Below, piece by piece: positions 7,865 to 16,727 of a DNA stretch of 64,000 bases. The notes below the pieces were generated by a model that searched no databases, was not told the origin of the DNA, and saw nothing but the letters and a program-made list of their open reading frames with translations. Position 1 is the first letter of the stretch. Every line of letters begins with the position of its first letter. The stretch comes from Secundilactobacillus silagei JCM 19001 (GTDB lineage: Bacteria; Bacillota; Bacilli; Lactobacillales; Lactobacillaceae), in assembly GCF_002217945.1 (NCBI RefSeq), contig NZ_BCMG01000001.1, positions 186,001 to 250,000 of the forward strand, written 5' to 3'. A program made the translations under genes and the position numbers.

Positions 7865-8584
7865 ATGTCTAAAAAGCAATTCGTTGATAAAGATGGTAAT
7901 AAATTTGTGGAAGTAACGCCATGGTATAAAAAATGGTGGGTATGGGTAATTGCAGTACTTGCGATTTGTATTATTATTTGGGCTATCGGTGGGTCAGGCA
8001 ATGACTCAACTAATAAATCTAATACAGCTTCTAAAGTTGCAGCACATAATACGACTAGCGAAGAAAAAGGTAAATCTCAACAGGGTGCAGCTTCGTCAAA
8101 AGCATCATCATCAATTACAGTGGATGATGACCAATATGATATTTCGGATAAAAAGGCTTACAGTGTTGATTATACGAATGAAAACTGGTCTGCTGCTAAA
8201 GTTAGCGTTGATAAAGTAACTGTCTACAAGTTAACTAAGGAACACAAATATGATTCAGCTAATGATGGGAAATTTAATATTTCTGGTTTTGTTCGTTTAC
8301 ACTTTATTATTTCCCCAACTAGGGATATTGACGCTTATCCTACGCAAGGTACTGTAATCTATAGTAATGGCGAACAACATGAGGCTGACTCTATGGAAAG
8401 CTGGGATGGTGAGATTGCTAAAGGCGTTACAAAATCGGGTAATGTCACATTGCCAATTCAAAAATTAGAAAATGTTAAATCATTAAAGACAGTTAGATTT
8501 AAATTTGATACTGATTATGAAACTAATAATGACGACGATGATAATTCTGATCACACATATGACTTCACTATAAATCTTCAATAG
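7865..8584 (+). CDS. Membrane-anchored extracellular protein upstream of cas9
   Basis: A 239-residue protein with a cytosolic N-terminal tail, one membrane segment at about residues 23-42 (WWVWVIAVLAICIIIWAIGG), a Ser/Thr/Lys-rich linker to about 80, and an extracellular beta-rich domain that ends in an acidic run (NNDDDDNSDHTYDFTINLQ). The outer domain resembles the DUF4352/DUF5067 immunoglobulin-like folds of Gram-positive surface proteins, but I only suggest that. It follows the preceding membrane gene by 9 bp. About 90 bp separate it from cas9, with a leader element copied from the 7463 gene. There is no catalytic motif. Confidence 0.65.
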   Translation: MSKKQFVDKDGNKFVEVTPWYKKWWVWVIAVLAICIIIWAIGGSGNDSTNKSNTASKVAAHNTTSEEKGKSQQGAASSKASSSITVDDDQYDISDKKAYSVDYTNENWSAAKVSVDKVTVYKLTKEHKYDSANDGKFNISGFVRLHFIISPTRDIDAYPTQGTVIYSNGEQHEADSMESWDGEIAKGVTKSGNVTLPIQKLENVKSLKTVRFKFDTDYETNNDDDDNSDHTYDFTINLQ

Positions 8585-8605
8585 TTAATTAGCTTCCTGC
8601 TTCTT

Positions 8606-8649
8606 GGGAGGCATACATATGTCCAAATGCTGATGACGTAAAAAGCTGA
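8606..8649 (+). promoter_or_regulatory. Leader element copy 2 with mini-ORF before cas9 (ATG TCC AAA TGC TGA)
   Basis: GTCCAAATGCTGATGACG...AAAAGCTGA at 8621-8649 matches the element at 7410-7439 at about 26 of 29 positions. Here the mini-ORF has a good ribosome site (GGGAGG at 8607-8612) and ATG at 8619, encoding Met-Ser-Lys-Cys and then TGA. It lies 28 bp before the cas9 start, suggesting leader-based control of cas9. Confidence 0.5.
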
Positions 8650-8676
8650 TTTGATTTCATAAAGGGGATATTAGAT

Positions 8677-11600
8677 TTGGAATATGATGCGGGTCTTGAT
8701 ATCGGTAGTAATTCAGTAGGTTTTGCGGCTTTAGATGAAAACGCACATTTGGTAAGAACTAAGAGTTCAGAGGTCATTGGCGTTCGCTTGTTTGGTACAG
8801 CGGCAAAGGCAGAAGAACGTCGAAGCTTTCGTACTACTCGTCGCCGCCTCAAACGTCGTAAATGGCGTCTCGGACTTTTGAATGAAATTTTTAGTCCGCA
8901 TTTAGCTGAAGTAGATGAGAACTTTTTACCTCGCCTTCGCCAATCTAATCTGGTAAGCTCAGATCCTTTAAAATCGGGAACAAAAAGTTATCTTTTTGGT
9001 ACAAATGATGATCATCAATTTAGAATAGATAATCCGACTATTTATCATCTTAGAAAGAAATTAATGGAGGAAAAACATCAATTTGATTTAAGAGAGGTTT
9101 ACTTAGCAATTCATCATATTGTTAAGTACCGTGGTAATTTTCTATATGGTACGCCGGTATCACAATTTAAAACTGGTGAATTAGACTTACAAGGTAATTT
9201 TCGGCGGTTAAATGGTTTATTTAAGCAACTAATGCCTGAAACACCCTTTAAACTAAATCTTACTCACTTAGAAAAAGTTGAATCTATTCTTCATGATGAT
9301 TCTCGACAAAAGTCAGATCGTCAACGTGAACTTTTAAAAATGGTTTATGCACAGTCAGAAGATAAAGTTGAAAATAATATTAATAAAGAAATTGCTACGA
9401 ATTTATTAAAAGCAATTTTAGGACTCAAAGTAAAATTCGACGTGATTTTTCAAGTTAAATTAGATAAAGATACCAGCAAAGATTGGAGCTTTAGTTTAGC
9501 TGATGCAGACGTTGAGGATAAGCAAAATATGTTGTTTGAATCACTTGATAGCAACCAAGTTGAAATCTTTAACATTCTTTCAAGCTTATACAGCAGTTGT
9601 CTTCTCACATCAATTTTAAGTGATGGAAATGGTGGTACTTTTGAAACGGTATCGGATTCAATGATACACAGATATGAATCACACAAGGAGCATTTGGAAT
9701 TACTTAAAACATTTGAGAAACAATTAAACGAAAAAGATGCTCATAAATTAAAGAATCTTTATGACGAATATATTGATGGTGTTAAAGGCAAAAAATTATC
9801 TCAAGAGGATTTCGGAAAAGCAGTTAAAAAACAACTCGATGAATCAAAAATTGCTCAAGAAATTGAAGCTGAAATTGATTTAGGTAAATTTATGCTTAAA
9901 CAGCGAACTCGAGAGAATATTGTGATTCCACATCAACTTCACCAACAAGAATTGGATAAAATTATTGAAAATCAGTCTCAATATTATCCTTGGTTGGCAG
10001 AACTTAATCCAAATAAGCAACGTCGTAAAGATGCTAAATACTTACTGGATGAGTTAGTTGCTTTTAGAATCCCATATTATGTTGGTCCACTAGTAACACC
10101 TGAAGATCAAAAAAAGGGTAGTAATGCTAGCTTTGCTTGGATGGTTCGTAAAGAGCCTGGCCGAATAACACCATGGAATTTTGATCAAAAAGTTGACAGA
10201 ATGGCGTCTGCTAACCAATTTATTCGGAGAATGACCTCTACCGATACATTTTTACTTGGAGAGCCAGTATTGCCCTTAAATAGTTTGCTTTATCAACGTT
10301 TTATGGTTCTTAATGAATTAAATATGATTAGAATAAATGGGCAGCGTATCACTCTTGTACAGAAGCAAAATGTGTTTGAAACATTATTTAAGAAGCATAA
10401 AAATGTGACGATGAAAATGTTACAGACTCACTTTCGAAGTGAAGGAGAATATAAAGCCAGTGAAAGCATTGAGATTACTGGTCTAGCAGATCCGCAAAAA
10501 TTCAATAGTAAATTAGCAAGTTACTTAGACTTTAAGAATATTTTTGGCTCTCGAGTTGATCAAGCTAATTTACAAAATGATTTTGAAAAATTTATTGAAT
10601 GGTCAACGATTTTTGAAGATGGTACGATTTATCAAGAAAAATTGAAAACTGTTGAATGGCTGACTGATGAAGAACGGCAGAAGCTTGCACGATTGCATTA
10701 TAAGGGATGGGGTTCATTATCCCATAAATTGCTTGCTAAGTTAGTGAATGCACATGGCGAACGAATGATTGATGAGTTGTGGAATACAAATCAGAATTTT
10801 CAACAAATTCGAACACAAGATGATTTTCAGCAAGCAATTCAGCAAATTAATCAGGGAAATTTAACTGAAAATTCAGTAAATAACCAAATTGATGATTTAA
10901 GAACTTCTCCTGAAAATAAGCGAGCAATTCGACAAGTTATTGCAGTTGTTGAAGATTTAAAAAAGGCCATGCATGAAACAGTACCTAGACGACTTTTTGT
11001 CGAATTTTCAAGGGATGAGGAAAATCTCAATCACACTCGAACTGTTAGCCGTGCTGAACAGGTTAAACAGGCCTATCAAATAGTTGCTCAAGAAATTAGT
11101 GATCTACCAGAATTTAGGAAACAAGATGCTGATGAAAATGGGCGAATGGCAGACAAAGTCTTTTTGTATTATATGCAGATGGGCTGCGATATTTATAATG
11201 GTAAGAAAATTAATATTGATGATTTAGAAAATTATGAAATTGATCATGTCATTCCACGATCCTTTATGTGGGATAACTCATTAGACAATCGGGTATTAAC
11301 AAAATCTATAATTAATAAGCAAAAAGGGGATCAGCTTCCTCAAAAGTTATATGGTCAAGCTCAACATAATTTTTGGGTTAAATTAAACCGATTACATTTA
11401 ATTTCTAACAAAAAATTTTGGAATCTAACGTTAGACGATTCACGATTAACTAAATATGGTATCCAAGGATTTATTAATCGCCAACTTGTGGACACCCGTC
11501 AAATTATTAAGTATGCAGTTGAAATATTGGCAAATAAGTATCCCAATACTGAAATCGTGACAATTAAAGCAGATTTAAATCATCAATTTAGGCAGAATTA

Positions 11601-12774
11601 TCACCTCTATAAAAATCGTGAAGTAAATGATTATCATCATGGTTTTGATGCTTATCTTTCAGGCTTTATTGGACAGTATTTGCTGAAAACGTATCCTAAA
11701 CTACGTGGATACCTTGTTTACGGTGACTATTCAAAAAAAATATCAGATGATTTTCATCTTAAAAATTTATTGTCAGGTTTTTTTAAGCAATTTAAAGCTG
11801 AAGATAAATTGAAAGATCAAAAGGAACCAGTTGATTTATCAATTAATGATCAAAAAGATATTTTTGATTATTTAGTCCATGTTTATTTCTTTAAAAAAGT
11901 TTTGATATCCAAAGCGGTTCACTTTGATACAGGGGCACTTTATGGGCAAACGCTTTATAAGGCAATTGATGATACTAGCCATGGTAAAAAGGGTCAGCAT
12001 AAAACTTTAATTCCTGCTAAGACAAACCGACTAACAACTCTGTATGGGGGTTACACTAAACGATTAGAAGCCTTTATGATACTGATTAAAATTGAAGACA
12101 AAAAAGGTTCAATATACCAGCTAAAAGGAATTCCTGTACTCAATCTTTCTGAAATTAAGCAAACATCTAAAACAGAGTTAAAAGCGAAAGTTAAACAGAT
12201 TCTTTTAGACGTTGATCCTAGGCTTCAATCTAAATCATTTGAGGTATTACTACCTGTTATTCAGAAAAATCAATTAATTGTGGATGAAAAAAAGCGTTTC
12301 ACAATGGGGAGCAGTACTGTTATTCATAACGCTCAACAACTTGTATTAAGCTGGTATAGTTTAAATATACTCCGTAAAGCACCAAAAAATTTACATGAAA
12401 CTGACAGTGTAGATTTAATGAATGTCTACGATGAAATTTTAGAACAAGTCGATCATTACTATACTTTATTCGACAAAAATCGTTTTAGAGAAGGCCTGAG
12501 GAATGGCAGAGAAAAGTTTGAAAAATTACCGGTGAAATCTGTCTATAAAAAAAATAAATTAATAAAAGTAGGTAAAAGAGAAGTTTTGAGTAGCATTTTA
12601 CAAGGGTTACATGCTAATGCTACTAAGCCTGATTTAAAAGTTATCGGTATAAAAACACCATTTAGTTTTTTCCAAAATAAGAAGGGATTTAAATTATCCC
12701 CCAATGCTCAAATTATTTATCAATCGCCTACAGGTTTATTTGAACGCAAACGTCGAGTAAGTGAAATTAAATAG
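8677..12774 (+). CDS. cas9: CRISPR-associated endonuclease Cas9 (type II-A)
   Basis: This is the RNA-guided double-strand DNA nuclease of the II-A system, 1365 residues, the usual size for the long II-A form. It starts at TTG 8677 behind AAAGGGGAT. Visible parts are RuvC-I with Asp8 in GLDIGSNSVGF, an Arg-rich bridge helix at 46-65 (RRSFRTTRRRLKRRKWRLG), RuvC-II with Glu776 in LFVEFSRDEEN, HNH with Asp856-His857 in YEIDHVIPRSF, and RuvC-III with HHGFDAYL (His987-988, Asp991). All catalytic residues are present, so it should be active. The C-terminal PAM-interacting part is intact, but the PAM cannot be read from it. cas1, cas2, csn2 and the tracrRNA follow. Confidence 0.98.
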   Translation: MEYDAGLDIGSNSVGFAALDENAHLVRTKSSEVIGVRLFGTAAKAEERRSFRTTRRRLKRRKWRLGLLNEIFSPHLAEVDENFLPRLRQSNLVSSDPLKSGTKSYLFGTNDDHQFRIDNPTIYHLRKKLMEEKHQFDLREVYLAIHHIVKYRGNFLYGTPVSQFKTGELDLQGNFRRLNGLFKQLMPETPFKLNLTHLEKVESILHDDSRQKSDRQRELLKMVYAQSEDKVENNINKEIATNLLKAILGLKVKFDVIFQVKLDKDTSKDWSFSLADADVEDKQNMLFESLDSNQVEIFNILSSLYSSCLLTSILSDGNGGTFETVSDSMIHRYESHKEHLELLKTFEKQLNEKDAHKLKNLYDEYIDGVKGKKLSQEDFGKAVKKQLDESKIAQEIEAEIDLGKFMLKQRTRENIVIPHQLHQQELDKIIENQSQYYPWLAELNPNKQRRKDAKYLLDELVAFRIPYYVGPLVTPEDQKKGSNASFAWMVRKEPGRITPWNFDQKVDRMASANQFIRRMTSTDTFLLGEPVLPLNSLLYQRFMVLNELNMIRINGQRITLVQKQNVFETLFKKHKNVTMKMLQTHFRSEGEYKASESIEITGLADPQKFNSKLASYLDFKNIFGSRVDQANLQNDFEKFIEWSTIFEDGTIYQEKLKTVEWLTDEERQKLARLHYKGWGSLSHKLLAKLVNAHGERMIDELWNTNQNFQQIRTQDDFQQAIQQINQGNLTENSVNNQIDDLRTSPENKRAIRQVIAVVEDLKKAMHETVPRRLFVEFSRDEENLNHTRTVSRAEQVKQAYQIVAQEISDLPEFRKQDADENGRMADKVFLYYMQMGCDIYNGKKINIDDLENYEIDHVIPRSFMWDNSLDNRVLTKSIINKQKGDQLPQKLYGQAQHNFWVKLNRLHLISNKKFWNLTLDDSRLTKYGIQGFINRQLVDTRQIIKYAVEILANKYPNTEIVTIKADLNHQFRQNYHLYKNREVNDYHHGFDAYLSGFIGQYLLKTYPKLRGYLVYGDYSKKISDDFHLKNLLSGFFKQFKAEDKLKDQKEPVDLSINDQKDIFDYLVHVYFFKKVLISKAVHFDTGALYGQTLYKAIDDTSHGKKGQHKTLIPAKTNRLTTLYGGYTKRLEAFMILIKIEDKKGSIYQLKGIPVLNLSEIKQTSKTELKAKVKQILLDVDPRLQSKSFEVLLPVIQKNQLIVDEKKRFTMGSSTVIHNAQQLVLSWYSLNILRKAPKNLHETDSVDLMNVYDEILEQVDHYYTLFDKNRFREGLRNGREKFEKLPVKSVYKKNKLIKVGKREVLSSILQGLHANATKPDLKVIGIKTPFSFFQNKKGFKLSPNAQIIYQSPTGLFERKRRVSEIK

Positions 12775-12779
12775 ATAAT

Positions 12780-12913
12780 AAAAAAGAAGCTACCGAATAA
12801 ACGGTAGCTTCTTGAGCATAAGCTCTTAGAAAGATAAACTTTGCTTTCGCATTGTTTGATTTTAACTTAAGTACGTCAAATCAATAAGGTCAAGATGGAG
12901 TGGTTAACTCCAA
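12780..12913 (-). ncRNA. tracrRNA, antisense between cas9 and cas1
   Basis: Read on the minus strand, 12894-12858 is an anti-repeat to the array repeat: ACGTACTT pairs with AAGTACGT, and the AAGTTAAAAT that follows recreates the bulge and lower stem known from Cas9 duplexes. A nexus-like hairpin (TGC-GAAA-GCA), a second hairpin (GAGC-TTAT-GCTC) and a terminator with arms GAAGCTACCG / CGGTAGCTTC plus six T follow. A promoter TTGATT - 16 bp - TACAAT lies upstream around 12920-12947. The position between cas9 and cas1 and the opposite orientation match L. buchneri-like II-A loci. Confidence 0.9.
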
Positions 12914-12959
12914 ATACTATTGTATATGATTAATTAAAATAATCAAGAGGTGATTTTTA

Positions 12960-13865
12960 ATGAGTTGGCGGACAGTTGTAATTACGCAACATTCAAAGAT
13001 TTCTTATTCTGGAAGACGAATACTGGTTCAGACTGACAGTGATAATTTTGAAATTCCAATTGATGATATTCAAGTGCTTTTAATTGCGACAACTAGGGCA
13101 GTTATTACTAGTGCAGCTATGGCTGAGTTAACTAAAGAACAGGCAAAAATTATTTTTACAGATAATTCTGGTGAACCTGTGTCAGAAATGGTTCCTTTAT
13201 ATCCAAACAATCGAAGCAACGAAATATTGAATGCACAGATGGCATGGTCATCAAATCGCAAAGGAATTCTCTGGACAAAGATTGTTAGTGAGAAAATGAA
13301 ATTGCAAACCTTTGTTTCGGAATCTTTAGGTAACAATGTAGAAGAGCTTCAAGATGAAATCTCTAAATTAGAATTAAATGATCAAAGTAATCGTGAAGCG
13401 GTTGTTGCACGAAAATACTTTAAAGAAGTGTTCGGAAACGATTTTTCAAGACATAATTTTTCACCCGTGAATTCTGCATTAAATTACGGATACTCAATTA
13501 TTCTTGCGATGGTTAATCGAGAAATAGTAAAAAATGGGTATCTAACTGAGCTTGGAATTCATCATTATTCAACAGAAAATAACTTTAATTTAGGCTCAGA
13601 TTTCATGGAACCTTTTCGCCCGATTATTGATTTTTGGGTGGCTAACCAAAAGTTTGAAGAATTTACACAAGATGTTAAGTTTGGATTAGTAGAACTTCCT
13701 AATTTGGAGATTAGATTTAATGGTGAGTCCATGATCCTTAGAAATGCGCTTACAAAGTATGTCTCAAATTGCTTGAAATTTCTTAGTGATAAGCTTAAGA
13801 CTGTTGAAATAGGGGTGGAACTACCAAATGAGGTACAGAATAATGCGCTTAATGATCATGTTTGA
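12960..13865 (+). CDS. cas1: Cas1 integrase (type II-A)
   Basis: Cas1 is the catalytic subunit of the Cas1-Cas2 spacer integrase. This 301-residue protein has the N-terminal beta domain (MSWRTVVITQHSKISYSGRR, then VLLIATTRAVITSAAMAEL) and the alpha-helical catalytic domain. The segment NSALNYGYSIILAMV is the active-site helix region, and HNFSPVNSALNYGY is typical of II-A Cas1. The ATG follows AAGAGGTG. It overlaps cas2 by 38 bp, so translation is coupled. The promoter may be the short region at 12895-12950, back to back with the tracrRNA promoter. It belongs to a different Cas1 lineage from the I-E Cas1 at 44504. Confidence 0.96.
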   Translation: MSWRTVVITQHSKISYSGRRILVQTDSDNFEIPIDDIQVLLIATTRAVITSAAMAELTKEQAKIIFTDNSGEPVSEMVPLYPNNRSNEILNAQMAWSSNRKGILWTKIVSEKMKLQTFVSESLGNNVEELQDEISKLELNDQSNREAVVARKYFKEVFGNDFSRHNFSPVNSALNYGYSIILAMVNREIVKNGYLTELGIHHYSTENNFNLGSDFMEPFRPIIDFWVANQKFEEFTQDVKFGLVELPNLEIRFNGESMILRNALTKYVSNCLKFLSDKLKTVEIGVELPNEVQNNALNDHV

Positions 13866-14148
13866 TTTACCAGTAGAGACCAGTGAAGATAGACGAATCT
13901 ATCGTAAGTTTAGAAAAGCACTTTTGAATGAGGGATTTTTAATGATTCAGTATTCAGTTTATGCCAGAGTTTGTGTAGATAGAAATGCGGCAAATTTTTT
14001 GGAGAAGCGTATATCTTTAATCGCACCTGCAAAGGGTTTAGTTCAAACTCTAATGGTGACTGAAAAACAATATAACAGTATGCACTTCCTGACTGGTAAT
14101 TTTAAGAAAGATGTGCGTAATTCTTCCGAAAGGACAATTATTATATGA
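13828..14148 (+). CDS. cas2: Cas2 (type II-A)
   Basis: Cas2 is the structural dimer of the spacer integration complex. The 106-residue sequence starts MRYRIMRLMIMFDLPVET, with the conserved FDLPVET and Asp of II-A Cas2, followed by YRKFRKALLNEGFLMIQYSVYAR. The ATG at 13828 lies within the end of cas1, with AGGGGTGG 12 bp ahead. It overlaps csn2 by 4 bp (ATGA). The overlaps on both sides show one translationally coupled cas1-cas2-csn2 unit. Confidence 0.96.
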   Translation: MRYRIMRLMIMFDLPVETSEDRRIYRKFRKALLNEGFLMIQYSVYARVCVDRNAANFLEKRISLIAPAKGLVQTLMVTEKQYNSMHFLTGNFKKDVRNSSERTIII

Positions 14149-14813
14149 AAATTACAATGTATCCTTTTAAGCCCTTTGAAGTTAATAATGGTCAAGTAAC
14201 CATTATTCAAACAGCCAGTTCTAAAGTGTACGTGAATTTAGTAAAGCTATTTAAGAATGAAGATGATAGAATTGGGTTAATTACTCAAAATGATGAGGAG
14301 GTGAGTTTAGCTGCCAATACGGAATGGTACGGTGACCCACTTATGAATGATTTAGATGCTTTGTTTAAATCCAAAGTGCAACGTAAGTTAACGACTTGGA
14401 TAGATAACAATAGTAGAGAGGATTTGATTCAACTAACAAATCAAATGAATGATGTCATGACAGATGTTTTGTTTGGCATGGATCTACCGATTACAGTTTC
14501 CAAAGAATGGGATTTGTTAAAATGTCTTAAGTTTTTAGGAATTCAATTTACTGAGTTAGCTCGCAACAATCCATATGATATAATTGAAGCAATTTTAAAA
14601 ATATCACATGATTTAAAAGATTCACAAGTAATTTGTTTAACCAATGTATTTCACTATCTTGACATGGAGCGGTTCTCCGAATTAGCCAATTTAGGGAAGA
14701 CGTTTGGCTCAAAAATATTTCTAATTGATTTCTCAGAAACTAACCAGCGTGATAAATTTAAAGATTACTGCTATTACTTTATTGATGACGACTTAGTAGA
14801 ATGGCATGATTGA
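14145..14813 (+). CDS. csn2: Csn2, adaptation protein defining subtype II-A
   Basis: Csn2 forms a tetrameric ring that holds linear DNA ends during spacer acquisition. The 222-residue protein starts MKITMYPFKPFEVNNGQVTI and shows the family pattern: a beta-rich head, a helical middle (KEWDLLKCLKFLGIQF), and the ending VFHYLDMERFSELANLGKTFG...IFLIDF. It is of the short Csn2 class. The gene is the last before the array: its stop is 31 bp from the first repeat, so the CRISPR leader must overlap the csn2 3' end. Confidence 0.93.
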   Translation: MKITMYPFKPFEVNNGQVTIIQTASSKVYVNLVKLFKNEDDRIGLITQNDEEVSLAANTEWYGDPLMNDLDALFKSKVQRKLTTWIDNNSREDLIQLTNQMNDVMTDVLFGMDLPITVSKEWDLLKCLKFLGIQFTELARNNPYDIIEAILKISHDLKDSQVICLTNVFHYLDMERFSELANLGKTFGSKIFLIDFSETNQRDKFKDYCYYFIDDDLVEWHD

Positions 14814-14844
14814 GTAATTATTAAAATATTATGTTGAAAATACG

Positions 14845-16664
14845 GTTTTAGAAGTACGTTAAATCAATGAGGTTAAGAACCCACCGCATAGTCCACAGCG
14901 CATTAGACCAGTTTTAGAAGTACGTTAAATCAATGAGGTTAAGAACAAAATGATAAGGAGAACAACAATGAAACTAGTTTTAGAAGTACGTTAAATCAAT
15001 GAGGTTAAGAACTTACATACATATAAATTGAACGATAAGTCCGTTTTAGAAGTACGTTAAATCAATGAGGTTAAGAACTAGCGATATTGAGGGGTGGTTA
15101 AGTTGACGGTTTTAGAAGTACGTTAAATCAATGAGGTTAAGAACTTTGTCATACGCTATAAACGCATTCAGCGCGTTTTAGAAGTACGTTAAATCAATGA
15201 GGTTAAGAACCGGCGTGACCCTAACACCGGTAAAGCGCTTGTTTTAGAAGTACGTTAAATCAATGAGGTTAAGAACAACCAACTACGAAATGATCTTTTT
15301 GCGATTGTTTTAGAAGTACGTTAAATCAATGAGGTTAAGAACTTGAAAAACTATCAATATTGTTTACAACAGGTTTTAGAAGTACGTTAAATCAATGAGG
15401 TTAAGAACCGGAACACTACTTAGAATTAATGAATGAGGGTTTTAGAAGTACGTTAAATCAATGAGGTTAAGAACTTAATTTTTACACCAGCATTAACAGA
15501 GCGCGTTTTAGAAGTACGTTAAATCAATGAGGTTAAGAACTCTTGATTGGCATTTCTAACGCCTCCTGTAGTTTTAGAAGTACGTTAAATCAATGAGGTT
15601 AAGAACACGATCAACTGGTTACATGGTACTGATTTTGTTTTAGAAGTACGTTAAATCAATGAGGTTAAGAACTGGCTGTTAGCCCTTGAACTTGACCTTA
15701 AGGTTTTAGAAGTACGTTAAATCAATGAGGTTAAGAACTGCCATTTTTGACGGCATTGCCCTGGACCTGTTTTAGAAGTACGTTAAATCAATGAGGTTAA
15801 GAACAATGACCTTTTCTTGAACCTGTGGAGTACCGTTTTAGAAGTACGTTAAATCAATGAGGTTAAGAACAGGCAGTGGCAGCGTTTCATCAAAAAATAT
15901 GTTTTAGAAGTACGTTAAATCAATGAGGTTAAGAACATTCCACAAGCATACTGGGACGGCTTAAAGGTTTTAGAAGTACGTTAAATCAATGAGGTTAAGA
16001 ACATTCTAGAAGATTTATATAACTATGCTTTAGTTTTAGAAGTACGTTAAATCAATGAGGTTAAGAACCTAAACAGGATGCACCTCAACCAGTTGAAAGT
16101 TTTAGAAGTACGTTAAATCAATGAGGTTAAGAACAATTAAGTAGTTTAATGACCTGCTCAGGTCAGTTTTAGAAGTACGTTAAATCAATGAGGTTAAGAA
16201 CTGATCCCTTTTAGTGCGTATTGCAAATTAGGTTTTAGAAGTACGTTAAATCAATGAGGTTAAGAACCAGATCAACTTTAGGTATGGCAGCAATTGCGTT
16301 TTAGAAGTACGTTAAATCAATGAGGTTAAGAACCAGAGAAATTGCTCGGGCCTGTTCAACTGAGTTTTAGAAGTACGTTAAATCAATGAGGTTAAGAACA
16401 CTCATCAGGTTTTAGATCAGTTTGAAAAGGTTTTAGAAGTACGTTAAATCAATGAGGTTAAGAACAACAGCGCCAAGAGTTTAAGGGGCATTGATGTTTT
16501 AGAAGTACGTTAAATCAATGAGGTTAAGAACTTACAATTGGCTGATGGTACCTATATCAGTGTTTTAGAAGTACGTTAAATTAATAAGGTTAAGAACTTT
16601 GGAGAAATGACACACGACCTATTTTTTTGTTTTAAAGGTACATTAAATCAATAAAGTTAAGGAT
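14845..16664 (+). CRISPR. Type II-A CRISPR array, 28 repeats and 27 spacers
   Basis: 36-nt repeats (start GTTTTAGAAGTACG, end GAGGTTAAGAAC) recur every 66 bp from 14845, with 30-nt spacers (31 nt at 16135-16165 and at 16598-16628). Repeats 1-26 are identical; repeat 27 (16562) has two or more changes and repeat 28 (16629) many, marking the old, trailer end. The leader side is therefore next to csn2. All spacers differ on reading. Spacer 2 carries AAGGAG then ATG, like a phage gene start. Confidence 0.98.
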
Positions 16665-16727
16665 ATCGATAACTTTATAACTTTTTTAAGCTATAAGCAT
16701 AATTATATTTTAATGTAGGAGAGAAAA

